Assembly (NCBI GenBank): GCA_022771765.1
Contig: JALELN010000081.1
Coordinates: 1 to 33,377, forward strand
DNA from: Lachnospiraceae bacterium
GTDB taxonomy: Bacteria > Bacillota > Clostridia > Lachnospirales > Lachnospiraceae
Length of the DNA: 33,377 bases
Direction: 5' to 3'
How positions within the stretch are numbered: the first letter of the stretch is position 1; every line of letters starts with the position of its first letter. The notes below the pieces were generated by a model that saw only the letters and a list, made by a program, of their open reading frames with translations, had not been told where the DNA came from and did not search any database. The translations under genes were made by a program, and so were the position numbers. Below, in pieces: positions 8,810 through 17,549 of this stretch.

Positions 8810-10147
8810 TCACTGCTGCGGTAAATCTTCTTCCTCTGTCGGCTCATCCACCGGTTCTTCTCCTGTGTCCGGCTCATCTGTGACAGGGTCGTCTGCGATC
8901 TCCTCAGACACGGTCACCTGCACCCGCACCGGTTCGTGATAGAGATTATCATCCAGATCCAGTGCCAGCTCCACCTCGTGGGTGCCCGGCGACAGCTGTC
9001 CGGCGTCGATGCTGGCCACGATGTTGTCTGTATTTAATGCGGCGATATCCTCTGCCATACCACTCACTGTCACGCGGATCACTGAAGTGTCAAAGTTCAG
9101 TTTGTAGCCGTCTGCCAGATTGAGTACGCGGATGGAGGACGGAAAGATATTGACTACCTTTGTGGATAGCTGCGCGATATGCACTGTCACCGTCACCTTT
9201 GCTTTTGACTGATCCGCGATCGTCACGCCGTTTGGCAGGTATTCTGTCACATCAATCACCTGTGTGATATTGCCTCTCGCCCCGCTGATATCCAGCGCTT
9301 TTTCCGGTATATTGATTGCCGTCACATTGTTGAGCGCCGATGCGGTTCCTTTAATCGCAATCGTTTTTGGCTCATATTCCATATCCATATATGCATAGCC
9401 GTCTGCCGGCGTGCCTGTCACGTTGAAGATCAGCGATACATCCTTGATATCCAGAATGTTCACTGTCACGGTAACAGTAGACATATTGAGCGTCAGACCA
9501 TTCTTGTCAATCACGTTGCCCTCACTGTCATAGAGTACCGGGATCACACTTGCGACCACATCCGTCGTCATATTCGTGACATCTATGCTCGCCGTCACGT
9601 GATCAATATTGCTGACCACAGACTCCGGTCCGGATACTTTTAACAGGTTCGGAGATACCGCTACTTCACCCAGTGCGCAGTCATCCGGAAGCTTGCCGGT
9701 GGTCTCTACACCAACGATAAACTGGTTCTGCGCCAGATTGTCCAGCGCCACCTCCAGATTCTGCGTGGCCTTACTGATGGTCACCAGACTGTTGTATCGA
9801 AGCGCCGTCACCTCGATGGGCACCTTTGCGGTACTGTTCTCGCTGTTAACGATTGCGTTCTCCATATTAGCAACCGCCTTGAAGTCGGTGTTGCTCAGTT
9901 TCTCTATATATGACCGCTTGGCTGTTACCGTAAAAACGATCGTATTCGTATCATGCAAAACCTCGAAATATTTCCCCTGGTCGGTCAGATACTCCCCATT
10001 TTCAATCACAACCGTCGTACTGAAACGCTGGGAGATCTTGGGATCGTCTATATTGACGACAACCAGCCACAGGATCACCGCAAACAGTGCTGCCAGAAGC
10101 TTCAGACCAAAGTTATTCGTTATGACTTTCCATGCTCGTCTGACCAT
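8810..10147 (-). CDS. cdaR: YbbR-domain protein CdaR (CdaA regulator)
   Basis: N-terminal TM (NNFGLKLLAALFAVILWLVVVNIDDP), repeated YbbR domains, located between cdaA and glmM as in the conserved Firmicute module. Confidence 0.93.
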   Translation of the reverse strand: MVRRAWKVITNNFGLKLLAALFAVILWLVVVNIDDPKISQRFSTTVVIENGEYLTDQGKYFEVLHDTNTIVFTVTAKRSYIEKLSNTDFKAVANMENAIVNSENSTAKVPIEVTALRYNSLVTISKATQNLEVALDNLAQNQFIVGVETTGKLPDDCALGEVAVSPNLLKVSGPESVVSNIDHVTASIDVTNMTTDVVASVIPVLYDSEGNVIDKNGLTLNMSTVTVTVNILDIKDVSLIFNVTGTPADGYAYMDMEYEPKTIAIKGTASALNNVTAINIPEKALDISGARGNITQVIDVTEYLPNGVTIADQSKAKVTVTVHIAQLSTKVVNIFPSSIRVLNLADGYKLNFDTSVIRVTVSGMAEDIAALNTDNIVASIDAGQLSPGTHEVELALDLDDNLYHEPVRVQVTVSEEIADDPVTDEPDTGEEPVDEPTEEEDLPQQ

Positions 10148-11015
10148 GATCGAACCTCCTCTTTATTTTTTGCCAACGGGACTCTCCATAGCCAGCATCC
10201 GCCAGCTCCATCAGCATTTTTTTCAATTCTTCATTTCCCAGTCCGCGCTTGATGATTCCGCCAATCGCAACTGATACTGCTCCGGTCTCCTCTGAGACGA
10301 TGATTGTCAGCGAGTCGCTGACCTCACTGATACCCACCGCCGCGCGGTGTCTTGTTCCAAGTTCCTTATCCAGCTCCATATTATCCGACAACGGCAGATA
10401 GCACGTGGCGGACACGATACGGTCTCCGCGCACAATGACTGCACCGTCGTGAAGCGGTGTGTTTTTCTCAAAGATATTGATTAAAAGCTGACTGGATACG
10501 AGAGAATCCAGCGGAATTCCGGTTCGTTCATACTCACTGAGCATGATGTCCTTTTCCACAACGATCAACGCTCCTGTCTTTACCTTTGCCATCTCAAAGG
10601 TCGCCTTTACCATCTCACCGGCTGTCCGCTCGGAAAACCGCTTCGCGGCGCGGTCCATATCCCAGCTGAACATGCCGAGGAAGAACCGCTTTCGTCCCAG
10701 CTGGTCCAGTGCCTTGCGCAGCTCCGGCTGAAAGATCACGGCAAGGGCGATAATGCCCACATTAATCAGCTTTCCTGCCAGCCACAGAATCGTATTCATC
10801 TGAAACAGAGCCGCGATCAGCACGAATACAGCAATGACAATAATGCCCTTAAACAGTGCCCATGCCCTTGTATTTTTAATCCAGACCAGAATACTGTACA
10901 ACAGAAAAGCGATCAGAATGATCTCCACGATATCAATGACTGTCACCGATGGTATATTCAGCCAAAATAAATATTTATCACGAAAGGCTACCAGCCCGCT
11001 TATGACTCTTCCCAC
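10113..11015 (-). CDS. cdaA: Diadenylate cyclase CdaA (c-di-AMP synthase)
   Basis: Three N-terminal TM segments; DAC motifs TPLHDGAVIVRGDRIVSATCYLPLSD and GTRHRAAVGISEVSD. Track ORF begins at 11039 (ATG), but a strong AAAGGAGG lies inside that extension ahead of GTG at 11015. Confidence 0.96.
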   Translation of the reverse strand: MGRVISGLVAFRDKYLFWLNIPSVTVIDIVEIILIAFLLYSILVWIKNTRAWALFKGIIVIAVFVLIAALFQMNTILWLAGKLINVGIIALAVIFQPELRKALDQLGRKRFFLGMFSWDMDRAAKRFSERTAGEMVKATFEMAKVKTGALIVVEKDIMLSEYERTGIPLDSLVSSQLLINIFEKNTPLHDGAVIVRGDRIVSATCYLPLSDNMELDKELGTRHRAAVGISEVSDSLTIIVSEETGAVSVAIGGIIKRGLGNEELKKMLMELADAGYGESRWQKIKRRFDHGQTSMESHNE

Positions 11016-11081
11016 TCCGTGGCTCCCTCCTTTAGCCATGCAAAACAGTAAGTGCTTCCACCTGATTTAGTTGCAAAAAAC

Positions 11082-12080
11082 CTAGAAATCCAGCAGATTC
11101 TCATCGATGTCCATCTCCTGCGCCAGATCTTTTCTCGTGATCGTCGTATCGTCACCGCTGAATTTCTGTACCTTTTTCTCCGTGTTGGCAACATAGATCT
11201 TCGGCACAGCCTTCACATAATAATAGTACTCATCATCCTCAAACTGCACACGTTCCGTCCGCGTATAGTCCAGATTGAAGAAGAAAAACTGCAAAATCAA
11301 CCCGACCACCGCGCTGGCCAGCACCGCCACAAACACGAGCAGCATGTTTGCCGGCAGTTTGAGCTGCAAATCACAGATCAGGCAGAGTACAAACTGTAAA
11401 AGGCATCCGGTCGCGATCGCGATCGTCCATGCGTGATCTATGGATAGCCTGCGGATAAACCAGACGATAAGTGCCGTGACAACCAGTATTGCCAGCATGG
11501 CGATCATCTCACGGTTGCCGATAAACTGATTGAGCACCTCCGCGAACTTTGTGATAACGGAGTCATCCTCGCCCATCTCCGCAATCGCTGACGCGTTGAC
11601 CGCGATCCCGCTCAACAGATAGTACATGATCCCTCCGCACACCATGGCAAGAATGGATACCGGATTATCGTCCAAAAGCCCGATCGCAATCGGCATCACG
11701 TAGGGCACCTGAAACACAAATGCCAGCGGCGTGAGCACTGCGTAAAAGCCCTTTTTCGGAAGCAGTCTGAAATAGAGCAAACACAATACCGCCGTCACCA
11801 GAAAACTGACCGCGCAGGCGGCGACAGACAGCGAGTACAGATGCAGCAGCACAAGCACTGCCGCAAACAGCACAATCGTATTGACCGGCAGCAATGCACA
11901 GGAAAGCGCCAGCACAATCAATAATGTCATGCTGTTGAGCCGGGTCATATACCCCAGCCTTGAGCGTATCATAAAAAATGTGATAAATGCCAGTATACTC
12001 TTTATAACCGGAACCAAATAGACTTCATATCTGCTGCAAAAGCCCCGGATCCGTTCCTTGATCTCCAACAATGTTGTCAT
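11082..12080 (-). CDS. Polytopic membrane protein of unknown function upstream of cdaA
   Basis: 332 aa with many hydrophobic segments and an acidic cytosolic tail (...QFEDDEYYYYVKAVPKIYVANTEKKVQKFSGDDTTITRKDLAQEMDIDENLLDF). Confidence 0.85.
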   Translation of the reverse strand: MTTLLEIKERIRGFCSRYEVYLVPVIKSILAFITFFMIRSRLGYMTRLNSMTLLIVLALSCALLPVNTIVLFAAVLVLLHLYSLSVAACAVSFLVTAVLCLLYFRLLPKKGFYAVLTPLAFVFQVPYVMPIAIGLLDDNPVSILAMVCGGIMYYLLSGIAVNASAIAEMGEDDSVITKFAEVLNQFIGNREMIAMLAILVVTALIVWFIRRLSIDHAWTIAIATGCLLQFVLCLICDLQLKLPANMLLVFVAVLASAVVGLILQFFFFNLDYTRTERVQFEDDEYYYYVKAVPKIYVANTEKKVQKFSGDDTTITRKDLAQEMDIDENLLDF

Positions 12081-12478
12081 GACTCTCCTCCATCCCGTTC
12101 AAAGCTTCCGATCAGTCGTTTCAGATGTCGGTTATAACCCTTGATCTCTTTTTTGGCACGGGTGTATTTTGTCTGCGCGTACACAAAGACGGCTGCCAGA
12201 TAGACCACCAGAAACAGCAGATAGCGCAGAAGCACACTGATTGCAAACTGTTTCAGATCCATTGTGTGAATACTTTCCATCAGCATCTCCATGTTAGAGA
12301 CCGCCCACATGAGCAGCATAACCCCGTAAGCGATGGTTCCGCTCAGGAAGCCTTTCAGCATATGCAGTCCGACGTAATCCTTGCGAAAATATGTTACGAC
12401 CGGGAAGCACTCCTTCCCCTTGCGGTCGTTAAATGCCTGCAATTGCACCATCCGGCGCACGCGCTCATTGTGAATCAT
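12077..12478 (-). CDS. Small membrane protein of unknown function, overlapping the downstream membrane protein gene
   Basis: MIHNERVRRMVQLQAFNDRKGKECFPVVTYFRKDYVGLHMLKGFLSGTIAYGVMLLMWAVS...LLRYLLFLVVYLAAVFVYAQTKYTRAKKEIKGYNRHLKRLIGSFERDGGES; two TM helices; 4-bp stop/start overlap with the next gene. Confidence 0.8.
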   Translation of the reverse strand: MIHNERVRRMVQLQAFNDRKGKECFPVVTYFRKDYVGLHMLKGFLSGTIAYGVMLLMWAVSNMEMLMESIHTMDLKQFAISVLLRYLLFLVVYLAAVFVYAQTKYTRAKKEIKGYNRHLKRLIGSFERDGGES

Positions 12479-12538
12479 ATGACACCCCGTTTTCCCCTCC
12501 GGCTGTGACAAACAGCCCATCATTACATAGTTGTTTAT

Positions 12539-12567
12539 AGTATAGCATAGTTTTCTCTGAAATACAA
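12539..12567 (-). promoter_or_regulatory. Candidate promoter for the membrane-protein/cdaA/cdaR/glmM run: TTGTAT-N17-TATACT
   Basis: -10 TATACT (12544-12539), 17-nt spacer, weak -35 TTGTAT (12567-12562). Confidence 0.4.
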
Positions 12568-12595
12568 AACATTTCCGTCATGCGCAAAAAACCAC

Positions 12596-12627
12596 AAAAA
12601 AAGTGCCGTCAGGTCTGCGGCACTTTT
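12596..12627 (-). terminator. Rho-independent terminator
   Basis: AAAAGTGCCG-tcaggtctg-CGGCACTTTT; on minus followed by a run of T. Downstream of the YvyF-like gene. Confidence 0.9.
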
Positions 12628-12648
12628 CGCTTTCATATTTTAAATCAT

Positions 12649-13044
12649 CTACAGAGAGCGCATTCTGCTCCTTGTGTCTCTCACCGGCTTCTCCGGCTTT
12701 TGTTCCTTGGGAAGCGCGCTCATGAGGGTGTTACTGATCTTGCCTTTACAGTTGGCGCAATAGCGTCCGGTCTTGATCGTCGCCCCGCAGGACTCACATT
12801 CCAGTCCCACCGGTGACTCATCCGTAAAACAGAGGCGCTCCTCACGCACCCACTGTCTGAGCTGGCCGACTGCCACATCATTTGCTTCCGAGATCTCCTG
12901 AAGCGTTGCTGTCTTGTGATCCCAGATATAAGATTTCACCTGCTGAAACTTTTTTTCCAGCGCTTCCGAACACGCCGGGCATCTCACCGGTCCCGCAATA
13001 TAATTAAACAGTCTTTTACAGGATCTGCAAGCTCTTACTTCCAT
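12649..13044 (-). CDS. YvyF-like flagellar-operon protein (TIGR03826-like zinc-ribbon protein)
   Basis: MEVRACRSCKRLFNYIAGPVRCPACSEALEKKFQQVKSYIWDHKTATLQEISEANDVAVGQLRQWVREERLCF...LECESCGATIKTGRYCANCKGKISNTL. Next to comFC, as yvyF is in Bacillus. Confidence 0.85.
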   Translation of the reverse strand: MEVRACRSCKRLFNYIAGPVRCPACSEALEKKFQQVKSYIWDHKTATLQEISEANDVAVGQLRQWVREERLCFTDESPVGLECESCGATIKTGRYCANCKGKISNTLMSALPKEQKPEKPVRDTRSRMRSL

Positions 13045-13792
13045 TGTCCAAACCTCCCCCGTCTCCTCCGCCAATACAAATACAGAGGACATATACCTTT
13101 TTTACTCCTGCGCCCATCAGCGCCCCTGCCGCGGCATCAACTGTGCTTCCTGTCGTGTAGATATCGTCAATGAGCAACACTTTTTCTAATTGTACTATGT
13201 TTTTCGACATTTGAAAAGCATTTTTCAGATTATTTTTTCGTTCTTTTGCACTTAACTGTTTTTGCGGACTTGTGTTGATGACTCGCAGAAGCAATTTTTT
13301 CTCCAGCGGTATTCCGGTACGTTTTGCCAGGGCCTCCGCGATCAGCTCTGCCTGATTATAGCCTCTCTCACGCCTGCGCTTTGGATGCAGCGGAACCGGA
13401 ATCAGCGCATCGGGAGCGATACGCCTGATCCAGCCGCCGTATGTCTCATAGGCTTCCCTCGCAAAAATGTCCGCGTAATCCCGCCGGTTGCCGTACTTGA
13501 GCCGGTGCATGCTGCCGATCATGGCGCCATGGTAGACAAATACTGCCCTTCCCTGCGCAAACAGATGCGTTCCTCCGGCGCAGTCTGCGCAGTATTCCCT
13601 GCGCACGCGGTCTTTCTCCAAGGGTTTTCCGCACTTGAGGCAAAAGGGCGGGGTTACTCTTGTCAGCTTTTTCTCACACTTCGGACAGATCCGCGCGATC
13701 CCATCCCCCGTGATCAGCTGATCTTCCACTTCCCCGCAGACCGGACAGCTGCCCGGAAACAATAGTTTCATTAGAAATTGTTTGATCTTCAA
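13016..13792 (-). CDS. comFC: ComF family protein / phosphoribosyltransferase-like
   Basis: N-terminal CxxC motifs, IPVPLHPKRRRERGYNQAELIAEALAKRTGIP and VLLIDDIYTTGSTVDAAAGALMGAGVKKVYVLCIC (PRPP-binding signature). Confidence 0.93.
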   Translation of the reverse strand: MKIKQFLMKLLFPGSCPVCGEVEDQLITGDGIARICPKCEKKLTRVTPPFCLKCGKPLEKDRVRREYCADCAGGTHLFAQGRAVFVYHGAMIGSMHRLKYGNRRDYADIFAREAYETYGGWIRRIAPDALIPVPLHPKRRRERGYNQAELIAEALAKRTGIPLEKKLLLRVINTSPQKQLSAKERKNNLKNAFQMSKNIVQLEKVLLIDDIYTTGSTVDAAAGALMGAGVKKVYVLCICIGGGDGGGLDNGSKSLQIL

Positions 13793-13824
13793 AAATCCCC
13801 CTGTTTTTTCCTTTTTTTATTCTA

Positions 13825-16029
13825 TTACAGCCCTTCTGATTCCATCAGGCGTTCCTTCAGTCCACAGTAGCGCTGCTGCTCCTGTACGTTATTGATCATC
13901 TGTTCAAAGACCCGGTCATCCCCCACCAGCGTCACGCACTTTCTGGCTCTGGTGACTGCCGTGTAGAGCAGATTGCGGTTCATGAGCGGGCGTGGGCCGG
14001 AGAGAAGCGGAATCACCACCGCAGGGTACTCGCTGCCCTGGGATTTATGTATGGTGATCGCGTAGGCGAGCTCCAGCTCATCGATGGCCCCGAAAGGATA
14101 CTCCACCATTCGCCCCTCCTCAAATTCTACGGTCAGACTCTGGGCAAAGGAATCGATGATACGGATGATGCCCATGTCGCCGTTAAATACGCCCAGTCCC
14201 TTTTCGATGGGTATTCCGTAGCGGCTGCGCACTTCCCACTCCATCTGGTAATTGTTCTTGGTCTGCATGACCTTGTCTCCTTCACGGAAGATCCCGTTTG
14301 GGCGCTCTTTCTCTGCCTTGGAGGCGTCCGGTGGATTGAGATAATGCTGAAGCACCGTGTTGAGCCGCTCCACGCCCAGCAGTCCTTTTCGCATGGGCGT
14401 AAGCACCTGAATATCCATGGGCGTTGCCTGCACGTATTTTGGCATTTTCTGCAACACCAGCTGAAGTGTCACATTGATGATCTGATCCGCGTCATACCGT
14501 TTCAGGAAAAAGAAATCCATACTCTTGTTGTCCAGCGTCACTTCCTCTCCCCGGTTGATGCGGTGGGCGTTGACAATGATGTCACTCTCCTTCGCCTGAC
14601 GGAAGATCTCGGTGAGTTCCACCACCGGCAGCTGTTTTGAGGTGATGATGTCCTTCAGCACGCGCCCCGGCCCCACACTGGGCAGCTGGTTCACATCGCC
14701 CACCAGAATCAGTCTCGTTCCGGGCGTGATTGCTTTTAGCAGAGAGTTCATCAACGGCAGATCCACCATCGACATTTCGTCGATAATGACCGCGTCCGCC
14801 TCCAGCGGATTGCTTTCATCCCGGCCGAAGCCCACATTTTCCTCTCCGCCCAGCTCCAGCATGCGGTGAATCGTACGTGCCTCATAACCTGTCGTCTCTG
14901 TCATGCGCTTCGCGGCGCGGCCGGTGGGCGCTGCCAGCATAAAATCCAGCCCTTCCAGATCAAAATAGTGGATAATCGAGTCGATGGTCGTGGTTTTTCC
15001 GGTTCCCGGTCCTCCGGTGATCACCAGTACACCTTCACGCGCCGCCGCCACGACTGCCTGCTTCTGATGCTCTGCCAGTTCGATTCCCGTGGTCTGCTCG
15101 ATACGTCGGATACACTTATCCACATGCGCCTCCGAGATATCCATGGATACATTCAGCGTTTTTAGCATGTGCGCGACGTTGGATTCCATATTGTAAAATA
15201 CAGTGGCGTACACATGCACCTGCTCTCCCTCGCGCTTCATGACAATCCGGTGCTCCATTGCCAGATCCATCATGTTTTTCTCGATGCTCTCCCCGGGAAC
15301 TTCCAGAAGCTCTGTCGCGCGCGCGATGAGCAGCTCCTGCGGCAGATACGTGTGCCCTTCTCCCGCCGCCTGCTGCAGGCAGTAGATCATTCCACTGCGG
15401 ATGCGAAAATCCGAGTCGGTACGAATGCCCACCTTCGAGGCGATCTCATCCGCGATCCGAAAGCCCACACCGTCGATATCATCCGCCAGACGATAAGGGT
15501 TTTTCTGCAAAATACTGTAAATCTCCTCGCCGTAAGTATTGTAGATCTTTACAGCCAGTGTCAGGCTGATCCCGTACTGCTGCAAAAAGAGCATCGCTGA
15601 GCGCAGAGATCTTTTTTCCTCTACCTGAAGGCTGATTTCCTGCGCTTTGCGCTCGCTGATGCCTTTGATCTCCGCCAGCCGCTCCGGCTCCTCCTCTATG
15701 ATGCGGAATGTCTCTTTGCCAAACCGGCGCACGATGCGAGCTGCCAATGCCGCTCCGACCCCCTTGATCGCACCTGAACCAAGATACCGCTCAATCGCCA
15801 GCTCGTCCTCCGGTTCTTTTTCCGTGAATCGCGCCGCCTTAAATTGTCTGCCGTAGCTGGGATGTTCGGTATATTCGCCCTCCAGCTCCACATTCATGCC
15901 ATCTGTCAGACCCATCAGCATACCGACACAAGTGGTCATTGTCTCGCCGGTCACCAGCTCCAGCACCGTGTATCCGTTGTCGCTGTTTCGATAGATGATG
16001 TGGTCTACATATCCGCTGATACGCTCCAT
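13825..16029 (-). CDS. recD2: ATP-dependent RecD2-type DNA helicase
   Basis: VLVITGGPGTGKTTTIDSIIHYF (Walker A), VIIDEMSMVDLPLM, AYAITIHKSQGSEYPAVVIPL, N-terminal HhH region KGISERKAQEISLQV. Confidence 0.96.
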   Translation of the reverse strand: MERISGYVDHIIYRNSDNGYTVLELVTGETMTTCVGMLMGLTDGMNVELEGEYTEHPSYGRQFKAARFTEKEPEDELAIERYLGSGAIKGVGAALAARIVRRFGKETFRIIEEEPERLAEIKGISERKAQEISLQVEEKRSLRSAMLFLQQYGISLTLAVKIYNTYGEEIYSILQKNPYRLADDIDGVGFRIADEIASKVGIRTDSDFRIRSGMIYCLQQAAGEGHTYLPQELLIARATELLEVPGESIEKNMMDLAMEHRIVMKREGEQVHVYATVFYNMESNVAHMLKTLNVSMDISEAHVDKCIRRIEQTTGIELAEHQKQAVVAAAREGVLVITGGPGTGKTTTIDSIIHYFDLEGLDFMLAAPTGRAAKRMTETTGYEARTIHRMLELGGEENVGFGRDESNPLEADAVIIDEMSMVDLPLMNSLLKAITPGTRLILVGDVNQLPSVGPGRVLKDIITSKQLPVVELTEIFRQAKESDIIVNAHRINRGEEVTLDNKSMDFFFLKRYDADQIINVTLQLVLQKMPKYVQATPMDIQVLTPMRKGLLGVERLNTVLQHYLNPPDASKAEKERPNGIFREGDKVMQTKNNYQMEWEVRSRYGIPIEKGLGVFNGDMGIIRIIDSFAQSLTVEFEEGRMVEYPFGAIDELELAYAITIHKSQGSEYPAVVIPLLSGPRPLMNRNLLYTAVTRARKCVTLVGDDRVFEQMINNVQEQQRYCGLKERLMESEGL

Positions 16030-16045
16030 CTTACTCCTTTGTCAA

Positions 16046-16075
16046 AAAACGGGTGGGCTTCGCCCACCCGTTTTT
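16046..16075 (-). terminator. Strong rho-independent terminator of the flagellar rod operon
   Basis: AAAAACGGGTGGGC-TTCG...GCCCACCCGTTTTT; the TAA stop of the flgJ-like gene (16074-16076) lies in the A-tract. Confidence 0.93.
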
Positions 16076-16436
16076 ACTCATTTTTTATATTATAATTCCG
16101 GCACATCTGCTCGTACAGCGTCTGTGTCATACGGTCTCCGACCTGATCTACGATCTGATCTGATATTTTTTGGCCCACCTGCTCCATAAAGAACTCCGTC
16201 AGCTGCGCATTAGAGGAATCCTCATCACTCTTTAATGATTCCTGCACGTTTTTTAAGATCTGCTCCACGAAGTAGGACTCAAAGTCCTTGATCGCCTGCT
16301 TCATCTCCTGTTCTGAGGAATTCTCGTTGATGCTGCCGATCGCGCTGTTTACCGCGCCTGCTGATGCGGAATTGTTTGCATTTTTTGCCGTCTGCGTCAG
16401 ATAGCTGTACATGCTGTCATTGATGGAAATACTCAT
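16074..16436 (-). CDS. flgJ: Rod-binding protein, FlgJ N-terminal-like (no muramidase domain)
   Basis: 120 aa; NENSSEQEMKQAIKDFESYFVEQILKNVQESLKSDEDSSNAQLTEFFMEQVGQKISDQIVDQVGDRMTQTLYEQM. Confidence 0.85.
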   Translation of the reverse strand: MSISINDSMYSYLTQTAKNANNSASAGAVNSAIGSINENSSEQEMKQAIKDFESYFVEQILKNVQESLKSDEDSSNAQLTEFFMEQVGQKISDQIVDQVGDRMTQTLYEQMCRNYNIKNE

Positions 16437-16446
16437 ACGCTACCTC

Positions 16447-17265
16447 CTATCTCTTCAGCTGGTTTGCCTGACCAAGCATCTCATCCGCTGCCTGAATCGC
16501 CTTGGAATTCAGCTCATAGGCGCGCTGTGCCACGATCAGATTGACCATTTCGTCCGCAACCTGAACATTGGAGGATTCCAGATAATTCTGGCGCAGCTTA
16601 CTCTTGATCAGGTTGACTCCCGCCGTGTTCTCGTTGAGCGCATTTCCGGAAGCTGCTGTCTCTCTGAAATATGTACCTGCCACCTTTTCCAGACCGGCAG
16701 GATTATTGAACTGCCATAGACCGATCGTCTGGTTCAGGCTGACAAAGTTTCCTTCCGGGGTCTTATAACCGACCTCTCCGCTGGAAGTGATACTGACTGT
16801 ATTTGCATCAACGCCCTCGGGCACTACGATCGTATTTCCCTCTTGATCCAGAACATAGTAGCCCTCTGCTGTTGCCAGTGTCAGACCATCTGTTCCGTTT
16901 GTCCAGAAGAAATCGCCGTTTCTCGTATAGCTGATCTCTCCGTCAACGCCCTGGATGCCGAAAAATCCGTCTCCCTCGATCGCAAAGGCGGTATTACTCT
17001 CGGATGCAATCAGTTCGCCCTCCTTGAAGCTGGAAGTCATGGATGATACCCGCGCGCCAAGTCCTACCTGTGCGGGTATCGGCTTCTGATCTCCGTTGGC
17101 GGTAGTTGTTCGTGTCTGTAAGGTCTGATAAAGCAGACTCTTGAATTCTGTTTTTTCGCTGCGGTATCCCGTTGTATTCACATTCGCCAGGTTGTTTGCG
17201 ATGGTGTCTACGTTGGTCTGCTGTGCCAGCATGCCGGATGCCGCGCTCCACAATGCTCTCATCAT
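16447..17265 (-). CDS. flgG: Flagellar hook-basal body rod protein (FlgG/FlgF family)
   Basis: MMRALWSAASGMLAQQTNVDTIANNLANVNTTGYRSEKTEFKSLLYQT...SNVQVADEMVNLIVAQRAYELNSKAIQAADEMLGQANQLKR. Confidence 0.95.
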   Translation of the reverse strand: MMRALWSAASGMLAQQTNVDTIANNLANVNTTGYRSEKTEFKSLLYQTLQTRTTTANGDQKPIPAQVGLGARVSSMTSSFKEGELIASESNTAFAIEGDGFFGIQGVDGEISYTRNGDFFWTNGTDGLTLATAEGYYVLDQEGNTIVVPEGVDANTVSITSSGEVGYKTPEGNFVSLNQTIGLWQFNNPAGLEKVAGTYFRETAASGNALNENTAGVNLIKSKLRQNYLESSNVQVADEMVNLIVAQRAYELNSKAIQAADEMLGQANQLKR

Positions 17266-17330
17266 AGCTTGTACGCTCCTTTTCTTCCCACTATGCCAGA
17301 CTGCGCATGGGATATTTGCTCCGTCTCCGA

Positions 17331-17418
17331 TTGTGCAAAACGTTTCGATGAGCCTTGTAAAATCACACCGTGTTCAGCAGCGGCTTCCACGGTGTCAAGT
17401 CTCATCTCCACTGCACAA
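17331..17418. other. Nested multi-helix structured leader in the flgG 5' region
   Basis: Four nested complementary pairs: TTGTGCA/TGCACAA, GATGAG/CTCATC, CTTG/CAAG, ACACCGTG/CACGGTGT around loop TTCAGCAGCGGCTTC. Confidence 0.65.
17365..17395. repeat. Hairpin family 2, copy 1: ACACCGTG-TTCAGCAGCGGCTTC-CACGGTGT
   Basis: Perfect 8-bp stem; the loop differs from copy 2 (22850-22882) at only two positions, and one stem pair is compensatory. Confidence 0.7.
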
Positions 17419-17474
17419 AAGTCGTCGGAAGCAAACACCACATGCACGGTCTGATTTGTCCCTTATGGAATTAA

Positions 17475-17516
17475 AGCGTCCTTGCATGCACTCGTAGCAT
17501 CCTTGCATGTGTTCTC
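17475..17516. repeat. Two tandem 21-nt repeats within CCTTATG/CATAAGG inverted arms
   Basis: AGCGTCCTTGCATGCACTCGT followed by AGCATCCTTGCATGTGTTCTC; flanking CCTTATG 17461-17467 and CATAAGG 17516-17522. Confidence 0.7.
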
Positions 17517-17549
17517 ATAAGGAGTCGTTTTACCTATCGTTATATAGTA

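Noticed and set aside
13262-13765. Plus-strand 167-aa ORF opposite comFC
   Set aside because: Antisense shadow; no domain recognised.
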